Source: Croceibacterium mercuriale (GTDB taxonomy: Bacteria; Pseudomonadota; Alphaproteobacteria; Sphingomonadales; Sphingomonadaceae). Taken from it: DNA of 64,000 nucleotides. Location: the NCBI RefSeq assembly GCF_000802385.1, contig NZ_JTDN01000001.1, positions 317,501 through 381,500 of the forward strand, read 5' to 3'. A program made the position numbers and the translations under genes. Below the pieces are notes generated by a model that saw only the letters and a list, made by a program, of their open reading frames with translations, did not search any database and was not told the DNA's origin. Below, in pieces: positions 38,017-46,775 of the stretch (position 1 is its first letter; each line of letters begins with the position of its first letter).

Positions 38017-38585
38017 CGCACCTGTCCTTCCGTCTCGTTGCGGGCAGACAGGCTGCGCGCCAGGGATTCCAGCACCGCCAGCAGTTCCGGATCGCCCACA
38101 TCCCGCAGGCTCTCGCCCATTTCGGCCGAGATCGGCTTCAGCGATGGCGGCGCGGTGCTGGCGGCCGCAGGTCTGGCGGAGGCGGGGATCGCACCCTGCC
38201 GCAGCTTGACCCGCGCGACCGCGCGATAGCCGAAGAAGCGGTTCACCCGCTCCACGATTTCGGGCACCAGATGCTGGATGATCGGCGCATGGGCCGGCAC
38301 CACCACCAGCTGCAGCACGCCCTCGGTCTTCTCGCCCATGGGAAAACGGATCGATTCGGGCCGGCAGACCCGCGCATGGCGCTCGCCCACGATCTCCGGC
38401 CAGCGCGTGACCACGCTCGCCTGCACGAAGCCGAAGCGGCGAAAGGCCGCGCGGCCGATCTGCGGCACCAGGTCGGATACCGGACGCGCCGGCCCGCCCC
38501 GCGCGCGTTCGGGTTCCTTGCGAGTGCCCGTCTTCGAGGGGGTCCTGGGGGTCTTGGCTTTGCGTTCCGTCACGCCCGTTGCCAT
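38013..38585 (-). CDS. DUF721 protein, DciA-like
   Basis: 190 residues from the ATG at 38585. The N-terminus is basic and Pro/Thr-rich; the DUF721 core follows (GFVQASVVTRWPEIVGERHA, then VVPAHAPIIQHLVPEIVERVNRFFG). Proteins of this family act as DnaB helicase operators (DciA) in bacteria without DnaC. A 70-residue C-terminal extension rich in Ala/Ser is unassigned. Its start codon is only 14 bases from the divergent mutY start, so each promoter must lie inside the other gene or overlap in that gap. Confidence 0.8.
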   Translation of the reverse strand: MATGVTERKAKTPRTPSKTGTRKEPERARGGPARPVSDLVPQIGRAAFRRFGFVQASVVTRWPEIVGERHARVCRPESIRFPMGEKTEGVLQLVVVPAHAPIIQHLVPEIVERVNRFFGYRAVARVKLRQGAIPASARPAAASTAPPSLKPISAEMGESLRDVGDPELLAVLESLARSLSARNETEGQVR

Positions 38586-38599
38586 GCCATAGGCGCGGG

Positions 38600-39775
38600 A
38601 TGGATGATAGGGCCGCCGCATTGCTCCACTGGTATGACGCGCATGCACGCGCGCTGCCCTGGCGCATCGCGCCGGGATCGGCGGAGCGGGCCGATCCCTA
38701 CCGGGTTTGGCTGTCCGAGGTCATGCTGCAGCAGACCACCGTGGCGGCGGTGCGGCCCTATTTCGCACGCTTCACCGCGCGCTGGCCCGATGTCGCCGCA
38801 CTGGCCGCAGCGCCGGCGGAGGCGGTCATGGCCGATTGGGCGGGCCTCGGCTACTACTCGCGCGCCCGCAACCTGCATGCCTGCGCGCAGCTCGTGGCGG
38901 CCCTCGGTGCCTTTCCCGACACCGAAGCGGCGCTGCGTCGCCTGCCGGGCATCGGCGACTACACGGCCGCCGCGATCGCCGCGATCGCCTTCGGCCGGCG
39001 CGCGGTGGTGGTGGATGCCAATGTCGAGCGGGTCGTTGCCCGCCTCGCCAACATCGCCACGCCGCTGCCGCAGGCTCGCCCGCTGATCCGCGCCGCGACC
39101 GACGCGATCACGCCGGCGACACGGGCTGGCGACTTCGCGCAAGGGATGATGGATCTTGGCGCCACGATCTGCCTTCCGCGCAATCCCCGCTGCCTGCTGT
39201 GCCCGCTGGCCGACGGCTGCCTGGCGCGGGCCGAAGGGCGGCAGGAGGCGCTGCCCGTCAAGGCGCCGAAGAAGGCCAAGCCCCAGCGCAAGGGTGCCGC
39301 GTTCTGGATCCAGCGGGCCGGTGCGGTGCTGCTGGTGCAGCGGCCGGGCACCGGGTTGCTCGGTGGAATGCGTGCGTTGCCGGATGACGGGTGGAGCGCG
39401 GCGGGCGACGGCAGCGGCATCAGGCCGCTCGCAGGCGACTGGCGCATGCTGGGGGTGGTGCGCCACGGCTTCACCCACTTCGACCTGGAACTGACGGTCC
39501 ATGCCCTCACCGTCAGCGGCGCGGCGCCGATGGATGGCGCATGGGTGCCGCTGGGCGAGGCGGAGCAGGCCGGCCTGCCGACCCTGTTCCGCAAGGCGGT
39601 GGCGTTGGGCCTAGATGATGCCGCCGCCGATCATCAGCCGCAGCGCGGCCAGCACCAGCACGACCAGGCAGAAATTGCGTCCGCCGTTCTTGCGCGACAG
39701 GGCACCGACCACCGCGCCGGTGATCGCGATCGGCAGGACCAGCCAGTTGCCCCAGCCAAGGAAGGGGATGGTTGA
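38600..39775 (+). CDS. mutY: A/G-specific adenine glycosylase, with run-on C-terminus
   Basis: 391 residues. The catalytic helix-hairpin-helix is LPGIGDYTAAAIAAIAFG with the Asp in VVVDANVERV. The 4Fe-4S cluster cysteines are spaced C-x6-C-x2-C-x5-C (CLPRNPRCLLCPLADGC). A C-terminal MutT-like domain recognises 8-oxoG. The family normally ends near LPTLFRKAVALG; here the frame continues about 55 residues of Gln/His/Asp-rich text that is antisense to the small membrane-protein gene. TAG is present one frame over at 39612, so the native stop was probably lost. The start at 38600 begins MDDRAAALLHWYDAHAR. Confidence 0.9.
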   Translation: MDDRAAALLHWYDAHARALPWRIAPGSAERADPYRVWLSEVMLQQTTVAAVRPYFARFTARWPDVAALAAAPAEAVMADWAGLGYYSRARNLHACAQLVAALGAFPDTEAALRRLPGIGDYTAAAIAAIAFGRRAVVVDANVERVVARLANIATPLPQARPLIRAATDAITPATRAGDFAQGMMDLGATICLPRNPRCLLCPLADGCLARAEGRQEALPVKAPKKAKPQRKGAAFWIQRAGAVLLVQRPGTGLLGGMRALPDDGWSAAGDGSGIRPLAGDWRMLGVVRHGFTHFDLELTVHALTVSGAAPMDGAWVPLGEAEQAGLPTLFRKAVALGLDDAAADHQPQRGQHQHDQAEIASAVLARQGTDHRAGDRDRQDQPVAPAKEGDG

Positions 39776-39829
39776 AGGGATCGCCAGCAACAGGGCGAAC
39801 AGGCCGATCAGGAAAGCAAGGATGTTCAT
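39611..39829 (-). CDS. small hydrophobic membrane protein
   Basis: 72 residues, almost entirely hydrophobic: two or three helices (about 3-20, 28-42 and 52-70) with the polar link SRKNGGRN. The pattern with a glycine-rich end (LMIGGGII) matches small conserved membrane proteins of sphingomonads; no function is known. It runs against mutY, whose extended tail overlaps it by about 165 bases. Codon-position bias and membrane pattern favour this strand in the overlap. Confidence 0.7.
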   Translation of the reverse strand: MNILAFLIGLFALLLAIPSTIPFLGWGNWLVLPIAITGAVVGALSRKNGGRNFCLVVLVLAALRLMIGGGII

Positions 39830-39914
39830 GGTGTGTTACGTAGGCACCACACACGATCGGCGCAAGCTTGCCGGGTGGCTGCACGCTGCTACTCTACGTG
39901 GGAATGGGTGAAGG

Positions 39915-41225
39915 ATGGCGACCGTGGAACTGATGCTGGATCGCCGCGCCCTGCTGGCCCGCGGCGCGGGCGCCGGTGCGCTGGCCCTGCTGGGCGGGGC
40001 CTCGACGGCGCTGCTGGCGCAGGATGCCGGCTCCCTCGGCGGGCTGGAGCAGCTGGCCGAAAGCTATGTGGCCCAGCGCAAGGTCGCCAACATGGTGATC
40101 GCCATCGGCCAGGGGCAGCAGCCCTCCGCTATGATCGCCCGCGGCACGCTGGGCTTCATCAGCCGCACGCCTGTCGATGCCGACACGCTGTACCGCATCT
40201 ATTCCATGACCAAGCCGGTCACGGGGATGGCCGCGATGATGCTGGTGGACGATGGCCGCATCGCACTGGATCAGCCGGTCGCCGACATCCTGCCCGCCTT
40301 TGCCCGGCTGCAGGTGCAGAAGCAGCCCGATGGCGAAATCACGCCCGACAATCTGGAGGCGGCCGTCCGCCCGCTGACCATGCGCCACCTGCTGACGCAT
40401 ACGGGCGGCCTCGGCTATTCGATCGTGCAGCAGGGCCCGCTGGCCGCCGCCTATCGTGAGAAGGGCCTGGTCCCGGCGCTGGTAAGCCGCGTGCAGGCAC
40501 CGGGCAATTTCGCCGGCACGCCTGCCGCCAGCCTGGAAATCTTTGCCGACAATCTCGCCACCGTGCCGCTGGTCCACCAGCCGGGCGAGCGGTGGAGCTA
40601 CAGCGTCGGGCTCGACCTGATGGGTCGGGTGATCGAGGTGGTCACCGGCATGCCGTTCGACCGCTTCCTGCAGGAACGGATCTTCGACCCCTGCGGCATG
40701 GCCAGCACCGGGTTCCAGGTGCGCCAGGAGGATATCGGCCGCCTGACCGACAATTACCTCATCGCCGGCGAGACCCTGGTGCCGATCGATCTGGCGGCGA
40801 ACTCGATCTACCTGGACCAGCCGCCATTCCCGTTCGGCGGGGCAGGGCTGGTGTCCACGCCGCGCGACTATGACCGGTTCCTGCAGATGATCGTCGGCTT
40901 CGGCCAGATCGACGGGCGCCGGGTGATGAGCGAGGCGGCGGTGCGGCTCGCGACGTCGGACCTGCTGCCGGACACGCTGGCGGCCGACAGCGGCTTCAAC
41001 CTCGACGGCAAGCCCGCGGGCTTTGGCGCAGGCGGAGCCGTCGGGCGGGGCGCGCAGGCGGGGCTGTATGGGTGGTCGGGCGCCGCCGGCACGTTCGGCT
41101 TCGTGCATACGGGGCAGGGCGTGCGTGCCTCGCTCTTCTCCCAGTTCATGCCCGGCGGACAGTATCGCCTGCAAGGTCAGTTCCTGGCTGAAGTCGCCCG
41201 CAGCACCGGCGTGCCTCTCGGATGA
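39915..41225 (+). CDS. beta-lactamase-family serine hydrolase
   Basis: 436 residues. The N-terminus (DRRALLARGAGAGALALLGG) looks like a Tat or Sec signal followed by AQD. The penicillin-binding-like fold shows the nucleophile SMTK (97-100), YSV (229-231) in place of the classical YxN, and HTGGL. A KTG-like third motif is represented by GWSGAAGTFGF near 355. Such class C-like proteins are usually esterases or peptidases rather than beta-lactamases. The stop overlaps nudC as ATGA. Confidence 0.88.
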   Translation: MATVELMLDRRALLARGAGAGALALLGGASTALLAQDAGSLGGLEQLAESYVAQRKVANMVIAIGQGQQPSAMIARGTLGFISRTPVDADTLYRIYSMTKPVTGMAAMMLVDDGRIALDQPVADILPAFARLQVQKQPDGEITPDNLEAAVRPLTMRHLLTHTGGLGYSIVQQGPLAAAYREKGLVPALVSRVQAPGNFAGTPAASLEIFADNLATVPLVHQPGERWSYSVGLDLMGRVIEVVTGMPFDRFLQERIFDPCGMASTGFQVRQEDIGRLTDNYLIAGETLVPIDLAANSIYLDQPPFPFGGAGLVSTPRDYDRFLQMIVGFGQIDGRRVMSEAAVRLATSDLLPDTLAADSGFNLDGKPAGFGAGGAVGRGAQAGLYGWSGAAGTFGFVHTGQGVRASLFSQFMPGGQYRLQGQFLAEVARSTGVPLG

Positions 41226-42118
41226 GGCACGCGGCAGGCGCGATCGGTTTTGCCGGATCGCCGATCGATCGCGCCGATGCGCTGCGGACCGATCCGGCGC
41301 GGCTCGCGGCGCTGATCGCCGGCGGCACGGCGCTGCTGCTGGATCTGGACGGGTTGGCACCGCGGACCGATGCGGCCGGCGCGCTTCGCTGGCGTTCGCC
41401 TGACCTTGCGGCGGCGGAGCTGGTGTTCCTCGGCCTGCTTGACGGGCGCCCGCGCTTCGCCGCCGTTCCGTTGCACGGCGATGCCGATCCGGTGCTGGCG
41501 CGACAGACCTTGTGGGATGCCATCGAGCGCCTGCCATCGGCCGATCTGGCGCTGTATGGCGGTGCGCGATCCATGCTGGACTGGCATGCACGCCATCGCT
41601 TCTGCGCCAACTGCGGGGCATCGACGCTTATCGCGAAGGGCGGCTGGCAGCGTAATTGCGATACGTGCGGCGCCAGCCACTTCCCGCGTACTGATCCCGT
41701 CGCGATCATGCTGGTGGAACATGATGGCAAGGATGGCCGCCGGCTGTTGCTCGGCCGGCAGGCGCGGTTTCCAGTCGGACGCTACTCGGCACTGGCCGGT
41801 TTCGTGGAACCGGGCGAGACGCTGGAGGAAGCCGTTGCGCGGGAGGTGCAGGAGGAAGCGGGCGTGACGGTGCGCGACGTGCGCTACCTGTTCAGTCAAC
41901 CCTGGCCGTTTCCGTCACAGCTGATGCTGGCCTGTATCGGGCAGGCCGGCGATGATCGGCTGACGCTCGACGTTCAGGAGCTGGAGGATGCCCGCTGGTT
42001 CACCCGGGCAGAAGTGGCACAGGCGCTGGCAGGTGGCGACAATGCCGCCTTCGTTCCACCACCTGCGGCCGCCGTGGCCCGCACCATGTTGCAATGGTGG
42101 CTGGACCAGGACGGCTGA
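41222..42118 (+). CDS. nudC: NAD(+)/NADH pyrophosphatase
   Basis: 298 residues. The zinc ribbon uses Cys128, Cys131, Cys146 and Cys149. The Nudix box GFVEPGETLEEAVAREVQEE (193-212, ending AGV) is intact, and SQPWPFPSQLM after it is the NudC specificity tail. The enzyme hydrolyses NAD(H) and removes NAD caps from RNA. An N-terminal domain of about 110 residues is divergent, as usual. Translational coupling to the serine hydrolase is probably just compactness. Confidence 0.95.
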   Translation: MRHAAGAIGFAGSPIDRADALRTDPARLAALIAGGTALLLDLDGLAPRTDAAGALRWRSPDLAAAELVFLGLLDGRPRFAAVPLHGDADPVLARQTLWDAIERLPSADLALYGGARSMLDWHARHRFCANCGASTLIAKGGWQRNCDTCGASHFPRTDPVAIMLVEHDGKDGRRLLLGRQARFPVGRYSALAGFVEPGETLEEAVAREVQEEAGVTVRDVRYLFSQPWPFPSQLMLACIGQAGDDRLTLDVQELEDARWFTRAEVAQALAGGDNAAFVPPPAAAVARTMLQWWLDQDG

Positions 42119-42149
42119 GGCGTCTCTCGACTCTCGCGATCAGCAAGGG

Positions 42150-42398
42150 TCAGCCGGGGTCATCGCTTCTAAGCTTGTCGATCGTCTTGGCACCTTTCAG
42201 CGCGTCCTGCGCCGGATTGTCGCTGCCGGTCACCGCAGTGGTGCCGTCCTCGTCACCCAGCGCCCGTTCCAGTTCCGCGCGGCTGCCCACGTCGGCGCGG
42301 AGGGCTCCGCGCGATCCGCTGGCCTGTCCGGACGTGCCGCCACCTTCGGTGATCTCGGCGATCAGGTCGTTGTCGGGATGGGGATTGCGTTCTGTCAT
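42150..42398 (-). CDS. small hydrophilic protein of unknown function
   Basis: 82 residues from the ATG at 42398, rich in Asp, Glu, Gly and Ser, without signal, membrane segment or cysteine. It begins MTERNPHPDNDLIAEITEGG and has AQDALKGAKTIDKL near the end. It has the look of short disordered stress proteins of sphingomonads, but I cannot name a family. It sits alone between convergent nudC and the DUF1489 gene. Confidence 0.6.
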   Translation of the reverse strand: MTERNPHPDNDLIAEITEGGGTSGQASGSRGALRADVGSRAELERALGDEDGTTAVTGSDNPAQDALKGAKTIDKLRSDDPG

Positions 42399-42458
42399 GC
42401 TACTCTCTCCTCGCCGCATCAACGGGACAGCGCCCAGGGCCGTTCCGGTCACTCCCGC

Positions 42459-42848
42459 TCAGTCGAGCCCCAGCCGCGCCAGTTCGCGCAGCAGCTTGCC
42501 CGGCAGCACCGCGCCGGCCAGTTCGCCCGCGGCCAGATCGGCCGGCGCATCGGCCTCCTCCAGATAGCGCCAGCCCTGATGCGCCCGGCGGGCGCGCGGC
42601 TGAACCGCCACCAGCGGCATCGCCAGGCGGATCGCCCAGCGGCCGCCATCTTCCGGCTGGTCGAACCCTTCGATCAGGCTGCGGGCGACCAGCGTGTGAT
42701 CCATGATCCAGAACAGCGATCCGCCCACCATCTCCTCATGGCGCTTGGGCAGGTACCGGGTGGTGGTATGGCCCGACACCTCCAGCCGCTGGCGCAGCAC
42801 ATCGATGGTGGGGCAGGCGAAGGCGACCTTCGTCATGTTGAGCGGCAT
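42459..42848 (-). CDS. DUF1489 family protein
   Basis: 129 residues. The pattern MPLNMTKVAFACPTIDVLRQ, then TTRYLPKRHEEMVGGSLFWI and ARSLIEGFD is that of DUF1489, a small cytoplasmic family confined mostly to alphaproteobacteria, function unknown. It starts 23 bases after mgtE in the same direction and may share its transcript. Confidence 0.85.
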   Translation of the reverse strand: MPLNMTKVAFACPTIDVLRQRLEVSGHTTTRYLPKRHEEMVGGSLFWIMDHTLVARSLIEGFDQPEDGGRWAIRLAMPLVAVQPRARRAHQGWRYLEEADAPADLAAGELAGAVLPGKLLRELARLGLD

Positions 42849-42871
42849 GTGTCAGCAGATAGGGTGGCGAA

Positions 42872-44287
42872 CTACCCGGTCAATCCGGTGGCGACCGCCA
42901 GCCCCAGAAAGGCGAAGAAGCCCATGGAATCTGTGATCATCGTCACGAAGACGCTGCTCGCCACCGCCGGATCCTGATCCAGCCGGTCGAACATTACCGG
43001 CACCACGACGCCCGCCATGCCGGCGGTCAAGATGTTGATTACGACTGCCAGCGCGATCACGCCCCCCAGTTGCGGCGTGAACACCAGCGCTGTCGCCAGC
43101 CCGACCAGCACCGCCACCGTGACGCCGTTCATCAGTGCCACCTTCATCTCGCGGGTCAGGATGCGGCGGGTGTTGGATTGCGTCAGCTGGTTGGTGGCGA
43201 TGGCCCGGACCGTCACCGCCATGGTCTGGGTGCCGGCATTGCCGCCGATGCTGGCTACCACCGGCATCAGCACCGCCAACGCCACCAGCTGCTCGATCGC
43301 GGCGCCGAATGCATGGATGATCAGGCTGGCGATCACCGCAGTGCCCAGATTGGCGATCAGCCAGCGGACCCGCGCGGAGTAGGTCTCGCGCAGCGGCTCG
43401 TTGATGTCGCCTTCACCGGCGCCCGACATCAGCAGCGCATCCTCGCCCGCTTCTTCCTGGATGATGTGGACGATGTCGTCGACCGTCAGCTGGCCAACCA
43501 GCCGGCCGCCCTCGTCCACCACCGCGGCGCTGATCAGGCCGTACTTCTGGAACCGGAGCGCGACCTCCTCCTGGTCCATCGCCACCGGGATCAGCGTCTG
43601 TTCGCGCTTCATGACATCGGCCAGCGCGACATGGCGCGGGCTGCGCAGCACCCAGGACAGCTGGCAGGTACCGACCGGGCGATGCCGATGATCGACGATG
43701 AAGATTTCCCAGAACTCGGTGGTCAGCTCCTCCCGCTCGCGCAGATAGTCGATCAGGTCGCCCACGCTCATATGTTCGGGCACGGCGACCAGCTCGCGCT
43801 GCATCAGGCGGCCGGCGGATTCCTCGGGATATGCGAGCGCGCTCTCGATCGCGGCGCGGTCTTCGGGGTCCAGCTCGGCCAGGACGGCACGCTGGTCCTC
43901 CGGCTGCAGATCCTCGATCAGCTGGACGGCATCGTCGGTGTCCAGCTGTTCGGCTATGGTGGCGACGGCGGCGGCGGGCAGCGCCTCCATCATCTCGTCG
44001 CGGACGTAATCGTTCAGCTCGGCGATGACCTCGCCGGTCATCAGGTCGGTGATCGCCGCCGCCAGGGCGTAGCGTTCCGGCTTCTCCAGCAGTTCCAGCA
44101 GGTCGGCGATGTCGGCCGGGTGCAGCGGCTCCACCAGTTCGTAGGCGCGGCCGGTATCGCCCTCCTTCACCGCATCGCGCACCGCATCGACAAAGGCCGG
44201 CTTCAGCCGGTTGTCCTCGTCCAGCTGCTCGCCATCCTCCCGCGACGGAAAGTCCTGCAGCAGGGCGGTATCGTCCGGGTCAGCCAT
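42872..44287 (-). CDS. mgtE: magnesium transporter MgtE
   Basis: 471 residues, slightly longer than the Thermus protein (450). The superhelical N domain (about 40-145; LVEPLHPADIADLLELL), two CBS domains (about 155-280; VDEGGRLVGQLTVDDIV) and five membrane helices at the C-terminus (about 305-471; PVVASIGGNAGTQTMAVTVR) are all present. The GGNAGTQT loop lines the pore. The cytosolic domains close the channel when cellular Mg is high. Confidence 0.95.
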   Translation of the reverse strand: MADPDDTALLQDFPSREDGEQLDEDNRLKPAFVDAVRDAVKEGDTGRAYELVEPLHPADIADLLELLEKPERYALAAAITDLMTGEVIAELNDYVRDEMMEALPAAAVATIAEQLDTDDAVQLIEDLQPEDQRAVLAELDPEDRAAIESALAYPEESAGRLMQRELVAVPEHMSVGDLIDYLREREELTTEFWEIFIVDHRHRPVGTCQLSWVLRSPRHVALADVMKREQTLIPVAMDQEEVALRFQKYGLISAAVVDEGGRLVGQLTVDDIVHIIQEEAGEDALLMSGAGEGDINEPLRETYSARVRWLIANLGTAVIASLIIHAFGAAIEQLVALAVLMPVVASIGGNAGTQTMAVTVRAIATNQLTQSNTRRILTREMKVALMNGVTVAVLVGLATALVFTPQLGGVIALAVVINILTAGMAGVVVPVMFDRLDQDPAVASSVFVTMITDSMGFFAFLGLAVATGLTG

Positions 44288-44383
44288 GGCCGGGGTCTAT
44301 GCGCGCCCGCCACAAAAGCAAGCGCGTGACTTCGCGGGAGGGCACCCTATATGCCGCGCCGAACCTCAATGGGAGCAGATTGC

Positions 44384-44845
44384 ATGGCCGACACCCTGAC
44401 CTTCACCCTCGACACCGGCGATGGCGAGGCGCGCGACGTCGTCATCAAGCTGCGCCCCGACCTGGCGCCCGGCCATGTGGAACGCATCACCGAGCTGGTG
44501 AATGCCGGCTTCTACGACGGCGTGGTGTTCCACCGCGTGATCGACGGCTTCATGGCGCAGGGCGGCGATCCCAGTGGCACCGGCATGGGCGGCAGCGACA
44601 AGCCTGACCTGAAGGCGGAATTCAGTGCGGAGCCGCATGTCCGCGGCGTCTGCTCCATGGCCCGCACCAGCGCGCCCAACAGCGCGAACAGCCAGTTCTT
44701 CATCTGCCTGGATGATGCCCGTTTCCTGGACAAGCAGTACACCGTCTGGGGCGTGGTCGAGAGCGGCATGGAGAATGTGGACGCGCTGCCCAAGGGCGAG
44801 CCGCCGCGCAATCCGGGCAAGATCGCCAAGGCGACGATTTCCTGA
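44384..44845 (+). CDS. cytoplasmic cyclophilin-type peptidyl-prolyl isomerase
   Basis: 153 residues from the ATG at 44384. No signal peptide. The active-site Arg is in VVFHRVIDGFMAQGGDPSG and the substrate pocket includes SMARTSAPNSANSQFFI and LDKQYTVWGVV. It catalyses prolyl cis-trans isomerisation during folding. It converges with the LysR gene, with a GC-rich hairpin between the two stops. Confidence 0.94.
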   Translation: MADTLTFTLDTGDGEARDVVIKLRPDLAPGHVERITELVNAGFYDGVVFHRVIDGFMAQGGDPSGTGMGGSDKPDLKAEFSAEPHVRGVCSMARTSAPNSANSQFFICLDDARFLDKQYTVWGVVESGMENVDALPKGEPPRNPGKIAKATIS

Positions 44846-44859
44846 CCGTGACTATCCGG

Positions 44860-44888
44860 CCGGCCGGGCTCCTCGCGGGCCCGGTCGG
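44860..44888. terminator. hairpin between convergent cyclophilin and LysR genes
   Basis: Arms CCGGCCGGGC (44860-44869) and GCCCGGTCGG (44879-44888) pair over ten positions with one G-U, loop 9 bases. Position between two convergent stops suggests a bidirectional stop; no clear T-run is present. Confidence 0.45.
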
Positions 44889-44894
44889 CGGGTT

Positions 44895-45773
44895 CTACAG
44901 CCCCGCGGCGACCACCCAGTCGTGGAAGATCCGCACCGGCCGGCTTTCCAGATCGGCCGGGCGGCAGACAAAGAAATAGCTGTAGGGGCTGGGCACCGGC
45001 GTGTCGAACAGGCCCGCCAGCCGCGGATCGTTCAGCCGCTTGGTGTAATCGTCGTTCAGGATGGCGATGCCCAGCCCTTGGGCCGCCGCCTCCAGGATCA
45101 GCTGCCCGGAATCGTAATGGTCGATGGCGTTCGGGTGCAGATCGCTCAGACCGAAGGCATTCTTCCACGCGCCGAAGCTCAGCGGCATTTCCGTGTGCAC
45201 CAGGAAGGTCTGCTGCGACAGATCCTCGATCGTGGGCGAGGGGCCGAGCTCCTCCGCGAGCGCCTTGCTGCAGATGGCGTGCACCGTGTTCTTGCTCAGC
45301 TCCACCCGGTACAGCCCCTTGGGCGGTTCGGTGCTGAGCAGGATCGCGGCATCCAGCGTGTCGCCCACCCGGTCGATCGGGTCGGGCCCGGTGTCGATGT
45401 CGATGTGCAGCCGCGGGTGATTGGCGCGCAGTTCGGGCAGGCGGGGGAACAGCCGTTGCGTGCCGAACAGCGGCAGCACGCCGATGCGCAGGCGCAGCAG
45501 CTGCAGGTTCTCCGACTGGGACTCCACCGCCACCGCCAGCGATTCCAGATGCGGCGCGACCGCGTCGTAGAAGGCGCGGCCTTCGTCGGTCAGGCGCATG
45601 ACCTGGCCGCTGCGGCTGAACAGCTTCTTGCCCGTGAAATCCTCCAGGTTCGCGACCCGGCGGGACAGCGCACTGGGGCTGAGGCTGAGTTCGTCTGCCG
45701 CCGCCCGGGCCGAGCCGAGACGGACCACGCGCACAAACGCTTCCAGCGCTCTCAGGGGGGGGAGACGACGCAT
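44895..45773 (-). CDS. LysR-family transcriptional regulator
   Basis: 292 residues. The winged helix lies at the N-terminus (LRALEAFVRVVRLGSARAAA and LSLSPSALSRRVANLEDFTG, about 8-60). A substrate-binding-like domain follows (about 90-290). The style MRRLPPLRALEAF and the RIFHDWVVAAGL end are those of the GcvA/AmpR-like group. LysR proteins usually act on a divergent neighbour, but the upstream gene corC is in the same orientation, so the target is not evident. Confidence 0.9.
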   Translation of the reverse strand: MRRLPPLRALEAFVRVVRLGSARAAADELSLSPSALSRRVANLEDFTGKKLFSRSGQVMRLTDEGRAFYDAVAPHLESLAVAVESQSENLQLLRLRIGVLPLFGTQRLFPRLPELRANHPRLHIDIDTGPDPIDRVGDTLDAAILLSTEPPKGLYRVELSKNTVHAICSKALAEELGPSPTIEDLSQQTFLVHTEMPLSFGAWKNAFGLSDLHPNAIDHYDSGQLILEAAAQGLGIAILNDDYTKRLNDPRLAGLFDTPVPSPYSYFFVCRPADLESRPVRIFHDWVVAAGL

Positions 45774-45846
45774 GAGTTCACTGTTCTAAATTATGCAACC
45801 TGTGTCGAGTTCTTTCTCGCAGGTGCAGCATGAAGCGAGGCGTGGA

Positions 45847-46767
45847 TCAGCCGGGCTCCGCCTCCACCAGCTCCGGCTCCGGCTCGTGCAGGCGCAGGCG
45901 GGTCACGCGGGTCTCGTCACCCGCCGTCACCTCGATCCGCCAGCCGCTGGCGTGGGTGACCACGGTGCCCGGCGGCGGGACATGTTCCGCCAGCACCACG
46001 GCTAGGCCCCCGATCGTATCGATTGATTCTTCCACCTCCGCGATCCGCGGATCGCCCACCGCCTTGGCAACGTCGTCCAGTTCCGCACGGGCATCGGCGT
46101 CCCACATGCCGGCGCCGATCGGCACGATCAGTTCGACGGGCGCGTCATCATGTTCGTCCTCGATATCGCCGACGATCTCCTCCACCAGATCCTCGATCGT
46201 GATGATGCCGTCGGTGCCCGAAAACTCGTCCACCACGATGGCGAGGTGCGTGCGGCTGGCGCGCATGTCGGCCAGAACATCCAGCGCACCGCGGGCCTGC
46301 GGCACGTAGAGCGGCTGGCGCATCAGCACGGTCCAGTCGGGCGGCGGGGTGCGGCCGGCCGCGAGGTAGCCGAACACGTCCTTGATGTGGATCATGCCGA
46401 TCACCCGGTCCAGCGTCTCCCGGTAGACGGGCAGCCGGGAATGGCCGTGTTCCGCAAACAGCGCCACCAGATCGGCCCAGGTTGCATCGGCGGAGATGGC
46501 GATGATCTCGCCCCGGGGGATGGCGACGTCATCCGCGTCATGCTCGCTGAAATGGAGCAGGTTGCGCAGCATCACCAGCTCGACCGACGTCAGGTCGTTG
46601 CCGGCCCCTTCGCCGCTGGCATTTTCATCCTCCGCCTCGCTGATCGCTTCCTCGATCTGCGCGCGCAGGGTGAGTTCGCTGTCCTCGTCGAAGAAGCTGC
46701 GGATGGCGTGCCACAGCCCGCGTCTACTGTCCGCGTCTCCGGCGGACGTGTTGGAAGGTTCGGGCAT
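45847..46767 (-). CDS. corC: CorC/HlyC-family CBS protein
   Basis: 306 residues, soluble. Two CBS domains cover about 85-210 (VPIRGEIIAI-type block DVAIPRGEIIAISADATWAD, RLPVYRETLDRVIGMIHIKD) and a CorC_HlyC transporter-associated domain follows (about 225-300). This is the truncated form without the DUF21 membrane domain, linked to Mg/Co resistance. It lies 8 bases after ybeY, the conserved phoH-ybeY-corC order in which the apolipoprotein N-acyltransferase gene often comes next; lnt is absent here, replaced by the LysR gene. Confidence 0.93.
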   Translation of the reverse strand: MPEPSNTSAGDADSRRGLWHAIRSFFDEDSELTLRAQIEEAISEAEDENASGEGAGNDLTSVELVMLRNLLHFSEHDADDVAIPRGEIIAISADATWADLVALFAEHGHSRLPVYRETLDRVIGMIHIKDVFGYLAAGRTPPPDWTVLMRQPLYVPQARGALDVLADMRASRTHLAIVVDEFSGTDGIITIEDLVEEIVGDIEDEHDDAPVELIVPIGAGMWDADARAELDDVAKAVGDPRIAEVEESIDTIGGLAVVLAEHVPPPGTVVTHASGWRIEVTAGDETRVTRLRLHEPEPELVEAEPG

Positions 46768-46775
46768 TGCCCCGG

